This document shows positions 21,499-34,394 of a DNA stretch of 64,000 bases, piece by piece. Within the stretch, counting starts at the first letter, position 1. Each line of letters begins with the position of its first letter. A model generated the notes under the pieces. That model made no database searches. It saw nothing but the letters and a program-made list of their open reading frames with translations, and was not told where the DNA came from. This DNA comes from Physcomitrium patens (lineage: Eukaryota; Streptophyta; Bryopsida; Funariales; Funariaceae): contig NC_037269.1 in NCBI RefSeq assembly GCF_000002425.4, forward strand, positions 6,507,041 through 6,571,040. The letters are read 5' to 3'. The position numbers and the translations under genes were made by a program.

Positions 21499-21693
21499 AT
21501 GAACGCAGGTTTAGAGTTCAATGAAAATCAAGTGGGCAACAAGAAGTTGGAGCCCATAGTGAAGACAAGCATGTATGTTGTGTCCTTCAAGTTCATGGGC
21601 ATGGAGGTGGAGTTCAAGAGCAAACCATACCTGCTGCATAAGGATGACAATTTGAAGGATCTGGAGATAGCCGGCCAACAACGACATATGTAA
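21499..21693 (+). CDS. Short open frame, 64 codons, unrecognised
   Basis: The frame starts at an ATG and reads MNAGLEFNENQVGNKKLEPI, then VKTSMYVVSFKFMGMEVEF and KSKPYLLHKDDNLKDLEIAG, stopping with TAA. Base composition is noticeably less AT-rich than the flanks, as in true exons. It may be another piece of the 21.0 kb fragment. The overlapping minus-strand frame of 96 codons is the less convincing reading. Confidence 0.3.
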   Translation: MNAGLEFNENQVGNKKLEPIVKTSMYVVSFKFMGMEVEFKSKPYLLHKDDNLKDLEIAGQQRHM

Positions 21694-21799
21694 TTTAGTT
21701 GTAATTTTTTTTCTTTTCTTTTCTTTCATTGTGGTGAGTACTTCAACAGGACCATGGACTGAGTTAGATGTGACATGAAACACTTGATTCAATATAATC

Positions 21800-23780
21800 A
21801 CCTCAAGTAATCCTTGATACTTTCACCACTCGTTGAAAAAGATCTTTGTAATTTCATGGGCTATAGTAGTTTCTTGAATTAGTACCATGTGCATCAATTT
21901 GCTTAAGTAGTCTACCATTATCAAAATTTGTATTGTAGCCTTATGATTTGGAGAGGCTTCTGATGAAATACATGGAAATAATATACCATGGCCCTAGTAG
22001 AATTAATAATAGTTGCAACAAGTTAGCTTATTTTTAATAGGAAGTTTTACTTAATTGGCACTTCATGCAAGTTTTTACAAAACAGTCTATTTCTTCTTTT
22101 ATTTTCAATCGATAATACTTTCATGATATAAATGCTAATGTAGCTTTCTTGCCTCTATAGTTGGCAATGAAACTATGATGTTCTTCCTTGAAAATCAACA
22201 ATCTTAGCTTCGTTTGAAGTACATAGACTCCACTTTGTTTATACTTAAATAAAGCATTTATCAACTTGAATCCCTTCAATTTCTTTTCATATTTAAGCTT
22301 ATCAAATGTCTTTTGTACTTTTAGGTCCTTCATGTACCTTTCTTTAGTTAACTCTCAAGTTCTCTTTTCCTTAATATATTAGTTGCAATATTTGAGTTGC
22401 ATTCAATATTTAATATTCTTTTTGTTAATTCAATATATCCAAAATAATATTGTGTCTCCTTGACTTACAAATTAACTCTACATTCATAAGTTCTAATGTA
22501 TCATACCTCTTTAATTATTTTACATTGATTCTTTGTTGAGATTCAAGGATATATCATTGATATAAATCTTAATCTTGTACATGCCAAAATAGTGTTGCCA
22601 TGTCTTCAAGCAATGCACCATTGCAAAGATTTCTTTTTTGTAAATAAGCCAATTTTTCTGACATCCATCAAGCTTTTTACTTCCATAAGCAATTGGCTTC
22701 ATTTTTTATATGAACACTCTTTGAATAGCAAAGTTACTTGCATCCATATGTACTTCAAAAGACTTGTTAAATTTGAGAAACTTCAATACCAATGGTGATA
22801 ACCATTTGTATTTAAATTCTTAAACTTCTTAAAAATAAAATTCATTTCAAATTTGGCTAATTTTTTTTTTCAATAAATCCAATAATAATTTAGTAATTTT
22901 GAATAATTTACAAATGAATCTTTGGTAATAATTTGTTTGGCTAAAAAATGAGTTTAATCTTAATTTAATAGTTAGTTGGTTCTACCTCCTAATTACCTTT
23001 ATCTTCTTCATATCTGGCTTGATGCCATCACTCGTTACCACATACCTTAAGAACTCCATTTCAAGTGGTTCAAACTGATTTTTTTTACCATTAGAATAAA
23101 ATTTGTTATCTTTTAGATTTCTAAGTACCACCTTAATGTGTCTTGTGAGATCTTTTGTTTTTTTTAATATACCCAAATATTGTCAACATAAATAATTATA
23201 AAGTTATTTATTTCTTCTTTAAAGATTATAGTCATGAAGATTGTAAATATTGACAATTCATTATACAACTCAATGGCCATAACCAAAAACTCATAGAATC
23301 CATACTTTGTTCACTATGCAATCTTTTCAATATCTTTATTTCTAATGCAAATTTGATAGTATCTAGATTTCAAATCTATTTGACCACAATGCTTTAAACT
23401 CACCAATGTTTGAAGAAATTATTAATTCAAAGCAAAGGGTAGTTGTTCTTAATAGTAATTTTATTCAAGGCTCAATAATCAATACATATGAAGAATTTAC
23501 CATTCTTCTTGTCTACAAAGTGAACCAATACTTAATATAGTGACTTACTTGGCTTAATATAGCCTTTTTCTAATAAGTCATTTGATTGACTTTTAAGCTC
23601 TATTAACTTTTTTTGATTTAATTGATATGGTGCCTTAGAAGGTGGTTTTGTCCTTGGTACCACATCAATCTTATGATCCACCTCTCTTCTTGGTGGAAGT
23701 TTTTAAGGAAATTCATTAATAAGAATATTTTTATGTGATATAATTTAATATCTAAGAATACATTGGATACCTATTTGTAA
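21800..23780 (-). mobile_element. Gypsy pol fossil, minus strand
   Basis: Minus-strand pol pieces occur in the order expected for a gypsy element transcribed leftward. RT segments lie around 23,650-22,980, including a block that reads EFLRYVVTSDGIKPDMKKI just after RT. An RNase H segment (MKPIAYGSKKLDGCQKNWL) is at about 22,702-22,520, and integrase zinc-binding-like residues lie around 22,330-22,060. The sequence belongs to a plant-type gypsy lineage different from family A. Many breaks; old. Confidence 0.6.
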
Positions 23781-24950
23781 AAAATTTGCTTTAATTTATC
23801 AAATAAGCTTCAATAAGTAATTTATTTTTAATGTAAAAGACAAATAAATAATATAATAGCAAACAATATTGTATTATTAAGAACCTTTTATATTTAAGAA
23901 AGTTTCTATATAAAACTTTCTAGAGCAAAAAAAAATTCTCTAATATCTTTAGCCATACCAAATTATATCTAACCAATTGCAAGTAAGTTAGATTTTCAAT
24001 AATTTCAAAGAAAATCCATAATCTTCTTTCAAAAACTCATCTTTATATAAAAATCTTATTATAGCTCAACACATCCATATTTAACATATATTTAAAGTCT
24101 TAGCTCTCAAAAATTCTTTTTTTTTGTATAAAATGCTCAAATTGTAACAAAATCCATTCAAAATATTTTTTCCTACAAAAGTGCATTTCATTTCAAACTT
24201 TAGAATTTCATATATCTTAATTCAACCATTCAATTTTTTTCAAATTTATAGATAATGTAGCACTTATCCTTCAACTTTATCACAAAAAATTAACTATAAA
24301 TTCACTTTTAATTATTTGGCATCTTAAAAACCCTAGCAGGTGCTCTAAATCCTAACTAACAAGCATCTAAGTACTATTTTCTTCATATCTCAAAGATCCA
24401 AAATTCAAATGCTACAAATTTTTTTATATAGCTTAATAATATTATAGTATATATTCTGGACAATTTTGAGCCAAAATCTTATCAAATTGCTTAAGAAATA
24501 GTTCAAAACACAACCACTAGTGAATCGAGTCACTTACTACCTTCAAATTTCAAGTGCTAACTTCAACTTCTAATATCTCATTCATTCCAACTTAGAATTT
24601 ATCAAGCAATATATGTAAAGAATAGCTTAAAAAGTGATCTCTTCAATCTTAGTCGCCAATTCTTCATTGCTTTTTGTACACATGTATTATTCTCCAAAAA
24701 AAGGTGTTAGATATAAAATCAACACCTTGACTTTAAGTGCCTATATTTCCTTCATAAAAATTCTAAATCACTCAAAATTTGCATCAAAACCATAACTATA
24801 AATCTAATTTTTTTTATCCCAGCATCTCATATTAAAGAAAATACCAAAGAATAATCTAATTTTATAATATGGCCTCAAACAACTTCCTTGAAGTCCATTG
24901 GGCATGGTTTTTGGCCAATAGGATTGAAAATTTCTATTATCTATCTCCAT
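23700..24950 (-). repeat. Dispersed repeat R1, reverse copy
   Basis: Reading the minus strand recovers R1 blocks in order, such as 'agctatataaaaa', 'tcttaagcaatttg', and a 'gaagttgaagttagcacttgaaattt' block that corresponds to 13,010-13,060. It follows the gypsy fossil and may be part of that element's LTR, which would make R1 an LTR family. Confidence 0.45.
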
Positions 24951-25259
24951 TCATCCATATGGATGTCCTAACTATTCTTTTTGCTATTTAGATCCCTCTC
25001 CAACCCTCTTTTCTATAAGATTTTACACAATATATGTCCTAAATATCAAACAAAAGAAAAAAATAAGACTTCAAGGATCACCAATGTTTAATAAAGATGA
25101 CTTTAAATTTTTATAAGTTATTATTAATATAAAATCAACTCCAAAATTCTATACCAAAAGAAAATGAGGTTGCATAAATCTCAATAGTAGCCTTTTTAAA
25201 CTATCTCCTTTTAAAGCAGTAATTTAACTATATTTTATAATCATTAAAATCTATTGACG

Positions 25260-26190
25260 TAGCTCTCATCATGTTGTGTAATAAATTGTACATTAAATAT
25301 ATATATACATTATTTTCACATGGCAGTCAAATTACAATACAATAATGTATTCTTTGAGCACTTTTTGAATCTACTTGAAAAGAATTGCTACATCCTTAAT
25401 TTTATCCTTTTTTTTACATTTCTAAGCTTATATTATAATAATAAATCAATTATAATGTTTTTTCATTAAATTAGGAGATTTTAAAGCTTCAAAACGTGCA
25501 CCACCTTAATATCATGATTTCATAAAAAAAAAATATAAAAATCATTGAATTTTTTTTATGTATGAATGATTTGGAATTGTTAAAATATTCTTTTGAAAAT
25601 ACGATGGGAATGTATTAAAAACTGATTGGAAACATATTAAAAATTAAAACATCTAAAATCAAATAAGGTGATCACCTTATTATTTTATCTTTAAAACATT
25701 CATTTCTCCCAATTTAACAAAAATGGTGTTTTATCCTCTAATTGCTCCAAATAAAATAAATTCAACTTGCTTCCTATATCTGCAAAACTTCTAATTATCT
25801 TCAAAATCAATTCTTGGCCTTTTTGACACACCATTAGATATGCTAATTTTCTTCTAACATTTACAACATGATTCTTAAATAATATATCTTCTAAAATCAA
25901 ATCTACCTTGTCTATGTTACACAATGTGAAATTATCCTCAAACTTCTAAATCTTTACTTCTATTGATGTTGCTATTACTATTTTTTTTTATCTTATACAA
26001 TTCATCCTTAGAAAAGTGCTTATTAAAAGTTCAAAATACAAAAGTTTGCACCATGACTTGAGGCTACTAGCTTTGCTTACACATCTTCCCTCATGCATTT
26101 CTTCTATAAAAAAAATATAATATGGTTTATCCTTTATCTTGCATTTGAGACATTCTTCAATAAAGTGTCTAAATTTTTTCTACATCTTTA
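25260..26190 (-). mobile_element. Probable gypsy remnant, minus strand
   Basis: A minus-strand frame at 25,924-25,700 (VDLILEDILFKNHVVNVRRK) and a cysteine-bearing segment near 26,170-26,100 (EECLKCKIKDKPY) look like Gag/protease-region or integrase-type pieces of an old retroelement. The assignment is weak. The piece ends exactly where a family A LTR begins (26,191). Confidence 0.3.
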
Positions 26191-26703
26191 TGTTACAAAC
26201 ATACATATTTATCTTAGCAATTACCTATATGATTAGATAGAAGTAGGTAAAAATAGGTTAATTTCATAATATCTTTCATAGAAGCTTTATAGATGGTGCT
26301 TTGATTTTCTAGGTGTCCATAATTGAATTTTAGGTTAGAAATTTGGTCAACAAGTTAGCCATGTGCCACACATGTTGGTAGCTTGAAGAATAAGCTAACT
26401 ATATAGTACACATATAGAAAACTTGCCTTATAAGCTAAGGTATGTGTCTTGAAAAGTCAGCACATATTAAAGGTCCTATAGAACACTGCCATATAGCTCC
26501 AAGTTAGATAGTATATATAGAGGTAAGAATAAAGCTTTCTTCACTTTTGTCAATTCTTTTCTTGCTCCTAATTTAATTTCAAGAGTCTTTAGTTTCTTAT
26601 CTTTTGGTAATAGTCATTCCAATTTCTTTGTAATATACACATTTTTTTATTTCTGTTTTGTTATACTTATTTACTTACTTTCATCAAGTTCTTGTCCTTA
26701 ACA
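26191..26703 (+). repeat. 5' LTR of the old family A copy
   Basis: Its start, length (513 bp) and internal blocks ('gtcaacaagttagccatgtg', 'gtatatatagaggtaag', 'ggtaatagtcattcca') match the paired 550-bp LTRs. Divergence is visibly much larger than between those two. Confidence 0.8.
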
Positions 26704-29700
26704 AATGAACAAGAGTGCACTTATAATATCAACGCTTTGTCTTTTCTTGATTAAGAGTAAATTATCTATTTTTTTAATAAAATATATTGATTTAAATGTT
26801 ATTTTTTTTCTAAGTATTATCATGCCAAAGCTTATTGAAATGAAGAGTACAATAGTACAAATACAAGAGCAGTTAAAAGAATTAAAGCTTGGGATGCATC
26901 AACTAAGTTTGTCACTACAAGGAGGAACAAGAATGGCAAGAAGTAAAGAAATAGAGATGATTAAAGCTGCTTCAATGTCTATACCAAATCATATCCTTTC
27001 TCCTATGGTAGAACATCCTTTTGGTATTAAAAAACCAAGAATTTTCCTTCGCGAGAAGTTTGATGGTACAAGATCTAAGTTTCAAAGATTTGTCAATCAA
27101 GTAAAATTTATGATTGAGCTTATCTCAAAGCTATCCAACTCCAAGATCACAAGTTAGATTCATTGATACACTTCTTTCAAGTTCAGCATTATTGTGGTTT
27201 TTATCTTTTTTTGAATAATGTGATTCAATATTAGATAATTGAGAAATAATCTCAACAAAATTCCAATATATATATAAAGAACATGATCCAATTTGTGTTA
27301 CAACCAATAAGATTTGTATCTTACAAGAAGATAATCAATCAATGATATTATATGCTTCACAATTTTGACAACTAGTGAATGATATTAAGTAGGATCATGC
27401 TACACTCATCAATCAATTTCTCTATGGATTGCAATATGAAGTAAAGAAATTGATGCTTAATTTACTTGATCTTCAAACATTAAATCAAGCAATTGACTTT
27501 GGTGTGAAGTATGATAATTGGCTTTTTAAGTTCCAATTTGAGAATTGCACCAAAAAACCTCAATATTATTACAATTCAATGACAACACTAATGACTTCTC
27601 AACCTAAACATTTGAAAGTAAAAGACATGCAAATTAATATGGTACAATTTAAACCTCTCACTTAACAAGAAATGACTTGTTATTGTTATTAAAAAAGATT
27701 ATATTTATATTGTGGAGAAGTTAAGCACACTATTCAATATTGTCCAAAAAAAAATGCAATTACAAAATGAGAAGTATGGTTATCAAAGATGAGAATATGT
27801 CAAAAAACAAATTTGTCTAACTACAAAAGAAACTATGTAGTTGGAATCTTATACATTCTTAATGAAGGTCATATACTTTCCTTTGAACCCTCTTCTTATT
27901 TTATAATAGATGTGCATTTAAGATCTAATAATCACAAAGACTTTATCTTAATAGATTTAGGAGCCTCAACTTATTTTTTAGATGAAGATTTTGTTAAAAG
28001 TCATGAAATACAGTAAGTACAAAAAACTAAACATGTACATGTAGAAGTCATAGATAGTCATTTGTTATCTTTTAGAGATGTTATTCATGAAACACTTCCT
28101 ATAGATGTAGCAATAAATGGTCATACTAGTCGTATAATTTTTAATATAATTAGATCTCTCTTTAATCCAGTCATTTTAGGTTTATAGTGGCTAAAAAAAT
28201 ATAATTGTTGAATAGATTAGATTTCTCATAAACTTGACTTTTTTTTAGAGTTTTATTAAAAGTCTTGTTAACCAAGTAAAAAGCCATGAGTCTACTGTAG
28301 CTAAATTTGTACTTATAGGTGCAAAAGATTTTTTGCATGTTGCAAAAGAAGGATCACCTTTTTTTATTTATGCCACACCTAGTTTTAATGATGGAAAGAC
28401 TTCAAGTGGCATTCTAAGTCAATATTAAGATTTTCAAGATATTTTTGAAAAACAAAATGTAGATATTCTTCTCAAGTATTATCCATATAATTACTTAATT
28501 GACCTTAAAGAGGAAACTTAATTGCAATTTGGTCCAATCTATAATTTATCACAAAATGAGTTAGCAAAAGTCATAAAGTATATTGATAAAAACTTATCTA
28601 AGAATTTCATATGCCATTCAAAATCTCCCATAAGAGCTCTTATCTTATTTATGAAGAAAAAAGATGGATATTTATAAATGTGTGTAGATTATTGACGACT
28701 CAACAAGATTATCATTAAGGATAGGTACCCTCTTCTTTTGATATTTGGACTTTTTGATCAACTACATGAAGCTAAGATCTATATAAAAATAGATTTATAA
28801 AGAGCATATAATCTAGTTTGCCTAAAAAAAAAGATAAATGGACAACTGTATTTTGAATAAGATATAGACATTTTAAATATGATTTCATGCCTTTTGGACT
28901 CACAAATGCACCAATAGATTTTTAACATCTTATGAATGATGTTTTACTTGATTTTTTAGATGATTTTATTGTTTGTTACTTCAATGATATTTTGATCTAT
29001 TTAAAAAACACAAAAGAACATGAAGTTCATGTTTGTTGTATATTACAAAAATTTAGAGATTTTGGATTGTACTCCAAGATAGAAAAGTGTATATTCTACA
29101 CTACTCAAGTTGACTTCTTAGGATACATTATTTCAAACAATGGTTTAATAATAGATTCTAAAAACTTTTAGACAATTATAGACTAAAAGATTCCAAAATT
29201 AGTAAGAGATATATAATACTTTATGGAATTTTCCAATTACTATTGAATCTTCATCAAGAGCTTTTTTCAAGTTGCTGCACCACTTACATACTTAACTTGT
29301 AAAGACAAACTTAAGTCGAGTAAAGAAGAAGAAGCATTATTTGAAGCTTTTAAGAAAGCTTTTATTTTTGCACTAAACTTGTATAGCATCGACTTCTTTA
29401 AAGTATTTTTTATGGAGACAAATGCATCTGATTTTGCATTAAATGCAATATTATCACAAATAGAAATAAATGACAAACTTTATTCAAAAGATTTTTATTC
29501 AAGAAATTTTTTAGCAACCAAGATTAATTACAAGATCTATAACAAGGAACTTCTTGCAATTGTGGATTCTTTTCAAGAATGGTGTCATTATTAAAAAAAG
29601 GCTTTGAATCCAATTACCATATATATGAATCACAAGAACCTCAAGTATTTCATATCAATGCGTGTTTTGAATTGTTGTCAGGCTCGTTAGAGCATGTCTT

Positions 29701-29830
29701 TGTCAAGATTTGATTTTAATATCTCTTATCGGCCAGAAAAAAAAAAGTCTATCCAATAACCTTTTTAGATGTTCTTATCTTGTACCAAAAGAAAGAGATG
29801 TAGCTTTTGATCAATAAAAGATAATTTTAT
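26191..29830 (+). mobile_element. Gypsy family A copy, old, 3'-truncated
   Basis: A 5' LTR at 26,191-26,703 (TGTTACAAACAT..CTTAACA) is followed by plus-strand Gag (about 26,820-27,660, with REKFDGTRSKFQRFVNQVKF), a CCHC zinc-knuckle region near 27,700-27,760, a protease region (about 27,890-28,010), RT (about 28,560-29,170, with an FNDILIYLKN-type block) and RNase H (about 29,380-29,600). It ends inside the RNase H/integrase junction near 29,830, where a tandem AT-rich tract begins. There is no 3' LTR. It carries many breaks and is clearly older than the copy at 30,977. Confidence 0.85.
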
Positions 29831-29855
29831 TGAAGCCAAAACAATTTCATCTTTG

Positions 29856-30240
29856 AGTAATGAAATTCTAGTCAAATCCTACTTAATCCTTCATCAAATC
29901 TTGATTAAATCTTAATAAAATCCAAAATAAATCCTAATCAAATCTTAATCAAATTATAAATAAATCTCAACCAAATTCTAGTCAAATCCTAAATAAAAAT
30001 AACCAAATTCTAATAAAACCCTAAATAAACTCTAGTCAAACCCTATATAAACCCAATCAAAACTTAGTTAAACTATAGACAAATCTTAGTCAAATTTTAG
30101 CCAAATCCTACATAAATCCTAATCAAATTGTAATAAAATCCTAATAAACTTAAATAAATCCTAATGAAATCCAAATGAAACCTTAATCCTAATCCAAATC
30201 TTAATCATAATCATAAACCTAAATCAATCTTAGGGTAGTT
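29856..30240. repeat. Degenerate short-period tandem tract (CCTAAT/CCTAAA type)
   Basis: About 380 bp is built from drifted units such as 'caaatcctaat', 'caaatcttaat' and 'aaaccctaaataaa', with a period near 11-13 bases. Some units contain the plant telomere complement 'ccctaaa'. It abuts the truncated end of the family A copy. It is a minisatellite, possibly a very degenerate interstitial telomere-like tract. Confidence 0.7.
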
Positions 30241-30469
30241 TTAGAACCTCAATATTTGTCGATTAAATCATTGATTTTACTTAAAATTTCACACAATTCT
30301 TGAAAATTATATTGGTAATAATCAAAATTTTTTTGAATAAAATCAAACTTATCAAATAGAGGATTGAGCCTAAAATCCATGCAGTTGTCAGCTTGTCTCT
30401 TTCTCCAACTTTAATGTTGAGCTTCTAAAGCTAATATCTATCTTTTGTACTATTAAATTGTTCTTAAAA

Positions 30470-30472
<3 letters not shown>

Positions 30473-30517
<45 letters not shown>

Positions 30518-30518
30518 G
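30473..30518. repeat. (TA)n microsatellite
   Basis: An alternating TA run of about 45 bases includes one 'tg' interruption near its end. Confidence 0.95.
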
Positions 30519-30976
30519 AAGAATAAGATCACTATCCATATACACAAATTTTACTCCAATCTAACTTGCAAATCTCTAGAAATCTTAGAAGTCCCCATTG
30601 GACCTAAAAATCTAATTTCCGAGACCTTGACTCATTTAAATTTCAATAACCTTCAATCAAGTTATTCAATCAAGCTTAAATTTATAGCATACATTAAGTA
30701 TAATTATATCTAATATTTTACAAATATTTATGTGTGGATCTTTGACAAAACTTCCAACATTCTTCAAAATTTCAATCCTATTTTATTTCACAAAATCCAA
30801 AGTGACCCAAAACAATCCTGACTTTATAAAGCTCTTATAAAGTCATTACAAACTCAAATTATCCAAAACCAATACTCAAAGAAACCTTTTCAAGTCTACC
30901 TTTAAGTTCTACTCTTTGATCAATAAAAGAACCCTAAACTACTATAAGATCTTGATTTTGTGACTTGAAGTCTAAA

Positions 30977-31526
30977 TGTCACGGAAATACATCTTTCCTT
31001 CAATAATTACTTATATAATTAGGTAGAAGTAAGTAGATGTAGGTAAAAGTAGGTTAGTTTCATAATATCTTCTAGAGAAGCTTCCTAAAAACTTAATAGA
31101 TGCGTTTTCAACTTTACACGTGTTTATTGTTGACTTTTAGGTTAGAAACTTGGTCAACAAGTTAGCCATGTACCACATGTATTAGTAGCTTGGAAAACAA
31201 GCTAACTATGTGGCCGACCCATAGATAACTCGCCTTGCAAGCTAAGACATGTGATTTGTAAAGTCAACACATATTGGAGGTCCTATAGGACATCGCCACG
31301 TAGCCTCTAATTAGATAGTATATATGGAGGCAAGAGTGAAGCCTTCTTCACTCTTGTCAACGCCTTTCTAGTCCTTAGTCTTGTTTCAAGACTTTCTAGT
31401 TTTCTTGTCTTTGGCAATAGCCATTCCAGTTTAATATTATATCATCTTTGAGTAATTTTTTAGTCTTTTTAAGTGACACAAGAGTGTATTAAGGATTATC
31501 TTTCTTCGAGATTCATGTCCTTGACA
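30977..31526 (+). repeat. 5' LTR of the family A element
   Basis: The LTR is 550 bp and runs TG..CA. It contains a TATA-like 'agtatatatgg' near 31,318, followed by the 'aggcaagagtgaagcc' block likely to lie at the transcription start. Its partner is at 45,432-45,981. Confidence 0.93.
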
Positions 31527-31559
31527 GTTTGACAAGAGTCCTTGACAGTTTGACAAGAG
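31518..31559. repeat. 21-bp direct duplication across the LTR/leader junction
   Basis: The 21-mer starting 'tccttgacagtttgac' is present twice in tandem, at 31,518-31,538 and 31,539-31,559. The unit carries the last bases of the LTR plus the first leader bases. Confidence 0.9.
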
Positions 31560-31769
31560 TCCTAACTTACTATCTCTGTCTTGTTTTAGAAGTGAGTGGA
31601 TTACCCCACTTCTATTGTTGTATTTTTAAAATTGCGGACTACCCACCTTTAAACAAACAATTTTGTTTTCTAACACTGAATTTTTTCTTAAAAGGAGCGG
31701 ATTATCCCTCTTTATAGAAATTTTCATTTGGCATTAGAGATTGCGGATTACCTTCCTCTAATTTGACTT

Positions 31770-32770
31770 GTGGATTTATTGAGTTGTTTTGAAATGGAAG
31801 GAAAAATCATAGATGCTACACTTAGCGAAAGTGAGAGTAGATTTGCAACTATCGCAGATTTTCATGAGCTTGTCAACACCCTTAGGATGGAAATTTCACG
31901 CATCACCAACACCAACCATGGAAGCACTATTGCTACTACTATGGAAGAAGTTCAGAGTCTGCGCTAAGAAGTTGTGTAACTAAAGGAAACAAGTTGATTA
32001 GCCTTGCAACCAAATTTTGGAAGTTCCGCTTCTACAAGCTCGAGGGAGGCAAGGATTAGTATGCCTAAAAAGTTTGATGGAACAAGATCAAAATTTCGAG
32101 GGTTTTTACAACAAGTTAAACTCTACTTAAGATTGCATCCTTTCCAATATCCTGATGGATTTACTCAAGTTGGATTCATAGGTGCACTTCTATCTGGAAG
32201 TGCTCTCTCTTGGTTTGCACCGTTGATGGAAAAAGACTCACGACTACTCTATGATTTGAACTCATTTTTGGAAGTATTTTCAGCTACATTCGGAGAAAGT
32301 GATCGAGAAAGGGTAGTAGAGACCAAACTCGTATCACTACGACAAGGATCACGCTCAGCCACCACGTATGCTGCTGAATTCCAAAGTCTTGCCTGTGACG
32401 TGGACTGAAATGACAAAACTCTTATCAATCAATTTCGCTATGGATTGAAGGATAATGTCAAAGATTTGTTATTGATAATGCCAAAAATAGATGCTTTAAA
32501 ATAATTCATTACTCAAGCTATTGCATGCGACAACCGATTATTTGAAAGACATCAAGAACAAAGATTTGGCTGGAGAAAAACAAGTCAAGTCATGGCAACA
32601 CCTTCGAAGTTTTTGGAAACCTTTCCATCAAGACCAAAGCCAATACAAATTGATACGATACGTTTTAAATCCCTCTTAGAGCAAGAAAAGACTCGACGAC
32701 GTTAAGAGGGCTTATGCCTATATTGTAGAGAAGCTAAACATACTGCTCAATATTGTCCAAGAAAGTAACG
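31770..32770 (+). mobile_element. Gag region of the family A element
   Basis: Plus-strand Gag. The capsid-like core at about 32,004-32,408 includes MPKKFDGTRSKFRGFLQQVK, and the C-terminal part lies near 32,490-32,690. A CCHC zinc knuckle of pattern C-x2-C-x4-H-x4-C (CLYCREAKHTAQYC) lies near 32,714-32,760 and would bind the element's RNA. Fossil; the frame is broken. Confidence 0.8.
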
Positions 32771-32848
32771 TAATCATAAAATGAGGAGTACGGTTGCAAA
32801 AGAAGACAATGTATCGAAAAACGAGTTCTTCCAGTTACAATAGGGACC

Positions 32849-33133
32849 GTGCGGCTGGAATCATGTACAACACCTAGTCAAGGTCCTATCCTCTCCTCAA
32901 ATCCTTCACCTCGTTTTACAATAGATGTGTGTTTAGGACCCAAAAATCATAAAGTCTTTGCGTTATTAGATTCACGAGCCTCAGCCTGTTTTATTGATGA
33001 AGACTTTGTCAAAAAACAAGAAATATCGTTAGTCAAGAAAATCAAATCCGTACATGTAGAAGTCATAGATGGTCGATCATTGTCTTCTGGTGATGTTATC
33101 CACGAGACTATTTCCTTTAGATATTATGATTAA
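32849..33133 (+). mobile_element. Protease region of the family A element
   Basis: The segment FTIDVCLGPKNHKVFALLDS leads into the aspartic-protease-type site region near 32,965-32,990 and then FIDEDFVKKQEI. It lies between the zinc knuckle and RT, as in gypsy polyproteins. Confidence 0.65.
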
Positions 33134-33575
33134 GGATCATAATAGTATAGTAATATTTAATGTCATATGATCTCTTTCCAATCCAGTCGTTTTAGGATTA
33201 TCCTGGTTAGAAAAGTACAACCCTTAGATAGATTGAATCTCTCGTAACCTTATCTTTCATAGTAGTTTAATCCAAAATTCTGTTAGTCAGGAAGAAATAC
33301 ATAAGTCTAGTGCATCTAAGCCTTTACTAATAGGAGCAAGAGCTTTCATGCACGCAGCAAAAGAGGGGTCATCTTTTGTTATATATGCCACGCCTTTTTC
33401 TGATAGTGAAAAGACGTCAAGTAATATTCCTAGTCAATATCAAGAATTTTAAGATGTTTTTGAGAAGAAAAATGCTGATATTCTTCCAGAGCATCGACCT
33501 TATGATTGCTCAATTGATCTTCAAGAAGGAGCTCAACCGCCATTTGGACCAATCTATAGCTTATCACAGAATGAG

Positions 33576-34391
33576 TTGGCTGCACTAAAAGAGTATATTG
33601 ATGAAAAATTGGCAAAAAACTTCATACGCCATTCAAAATCTCCAGTAGGAGCGCCGATCTTATTTGTGAAGAAAAAAGATGGATCTCTACAGATGAGCAT
33701 AGACTATCAGGGACTTAACAAGATTACCATAAAAAATAGGTACCCTTTACCTTTGATTTCAGGACTCCTTGATCAACTAAATCAAGCAAAGATCTACACA
33801 AAAATAGATCTACAAGGAGCATACAACTTAGTCCGTATCAAAGAAGGAGACGAATGGAAGACTGCTTTTCGAACAAGGTATGGATATTATGAATATAATG
33901 TTATGCCTTTTGGACTCACGAATGCACCAGCTGCTTTTCAACATCTTATGAATGATGTTTTTCATGAGTTTTTAGATGATTTTGTCGTTTGTTATTTAGA
34001 CGATATTTTAATCTACTCTAAGAACACAGAAGAACATGAACTTCATGTTTGTCTCGTGTTACAAAAACTTAGAGATGCTGGATTATATGCTAAGATGGAA
34101 AAGTGTGTATTCCACACTACTCAAGTTGACTTCTTGGGATACATCATTTCTAATGAAGGCCTTATGATAGATCTCAAGAAGATCCAAACCATAATGGATT
34201 GGAAGATTCCAAAAATAGTACAAGATGTGCAATGTTTTTTGGGCTTTATCAATTACTATCGAATATTCATCAAGAACTTTTCTCAAGTTGCAGCTTCACT
34301 TACACGTTTGACTTGTAAAGACAAACTTGAGTGGAGTAAAGAAGCTGAAGAAGCATTTGATGCTTTAAAGAAGGAATTTATTTCTGCATAA
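33576..34391 (+). mobile_element. Reverse transcriptase of the family A element
   Basis: A 271-codon open segment holds all the core RT blocks in order: [66 protein letters not shown], and the active-site block [13 protein letters not shown] near 33,985-34,025. A thumb/connection region with [16 protein letters not shown] follows. The family is Ty3/gypsy, chromovirus-like. Confidence 0.9.
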
Positions 34392-34394
34392 ATC

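Noticed and set aside
29860-30240. Reading the CCTAAT tract as a true telomere
   Set aside because: The units are too drifted and of variable length, and retroelements lie on both sides. At most it is an interstitial relic.
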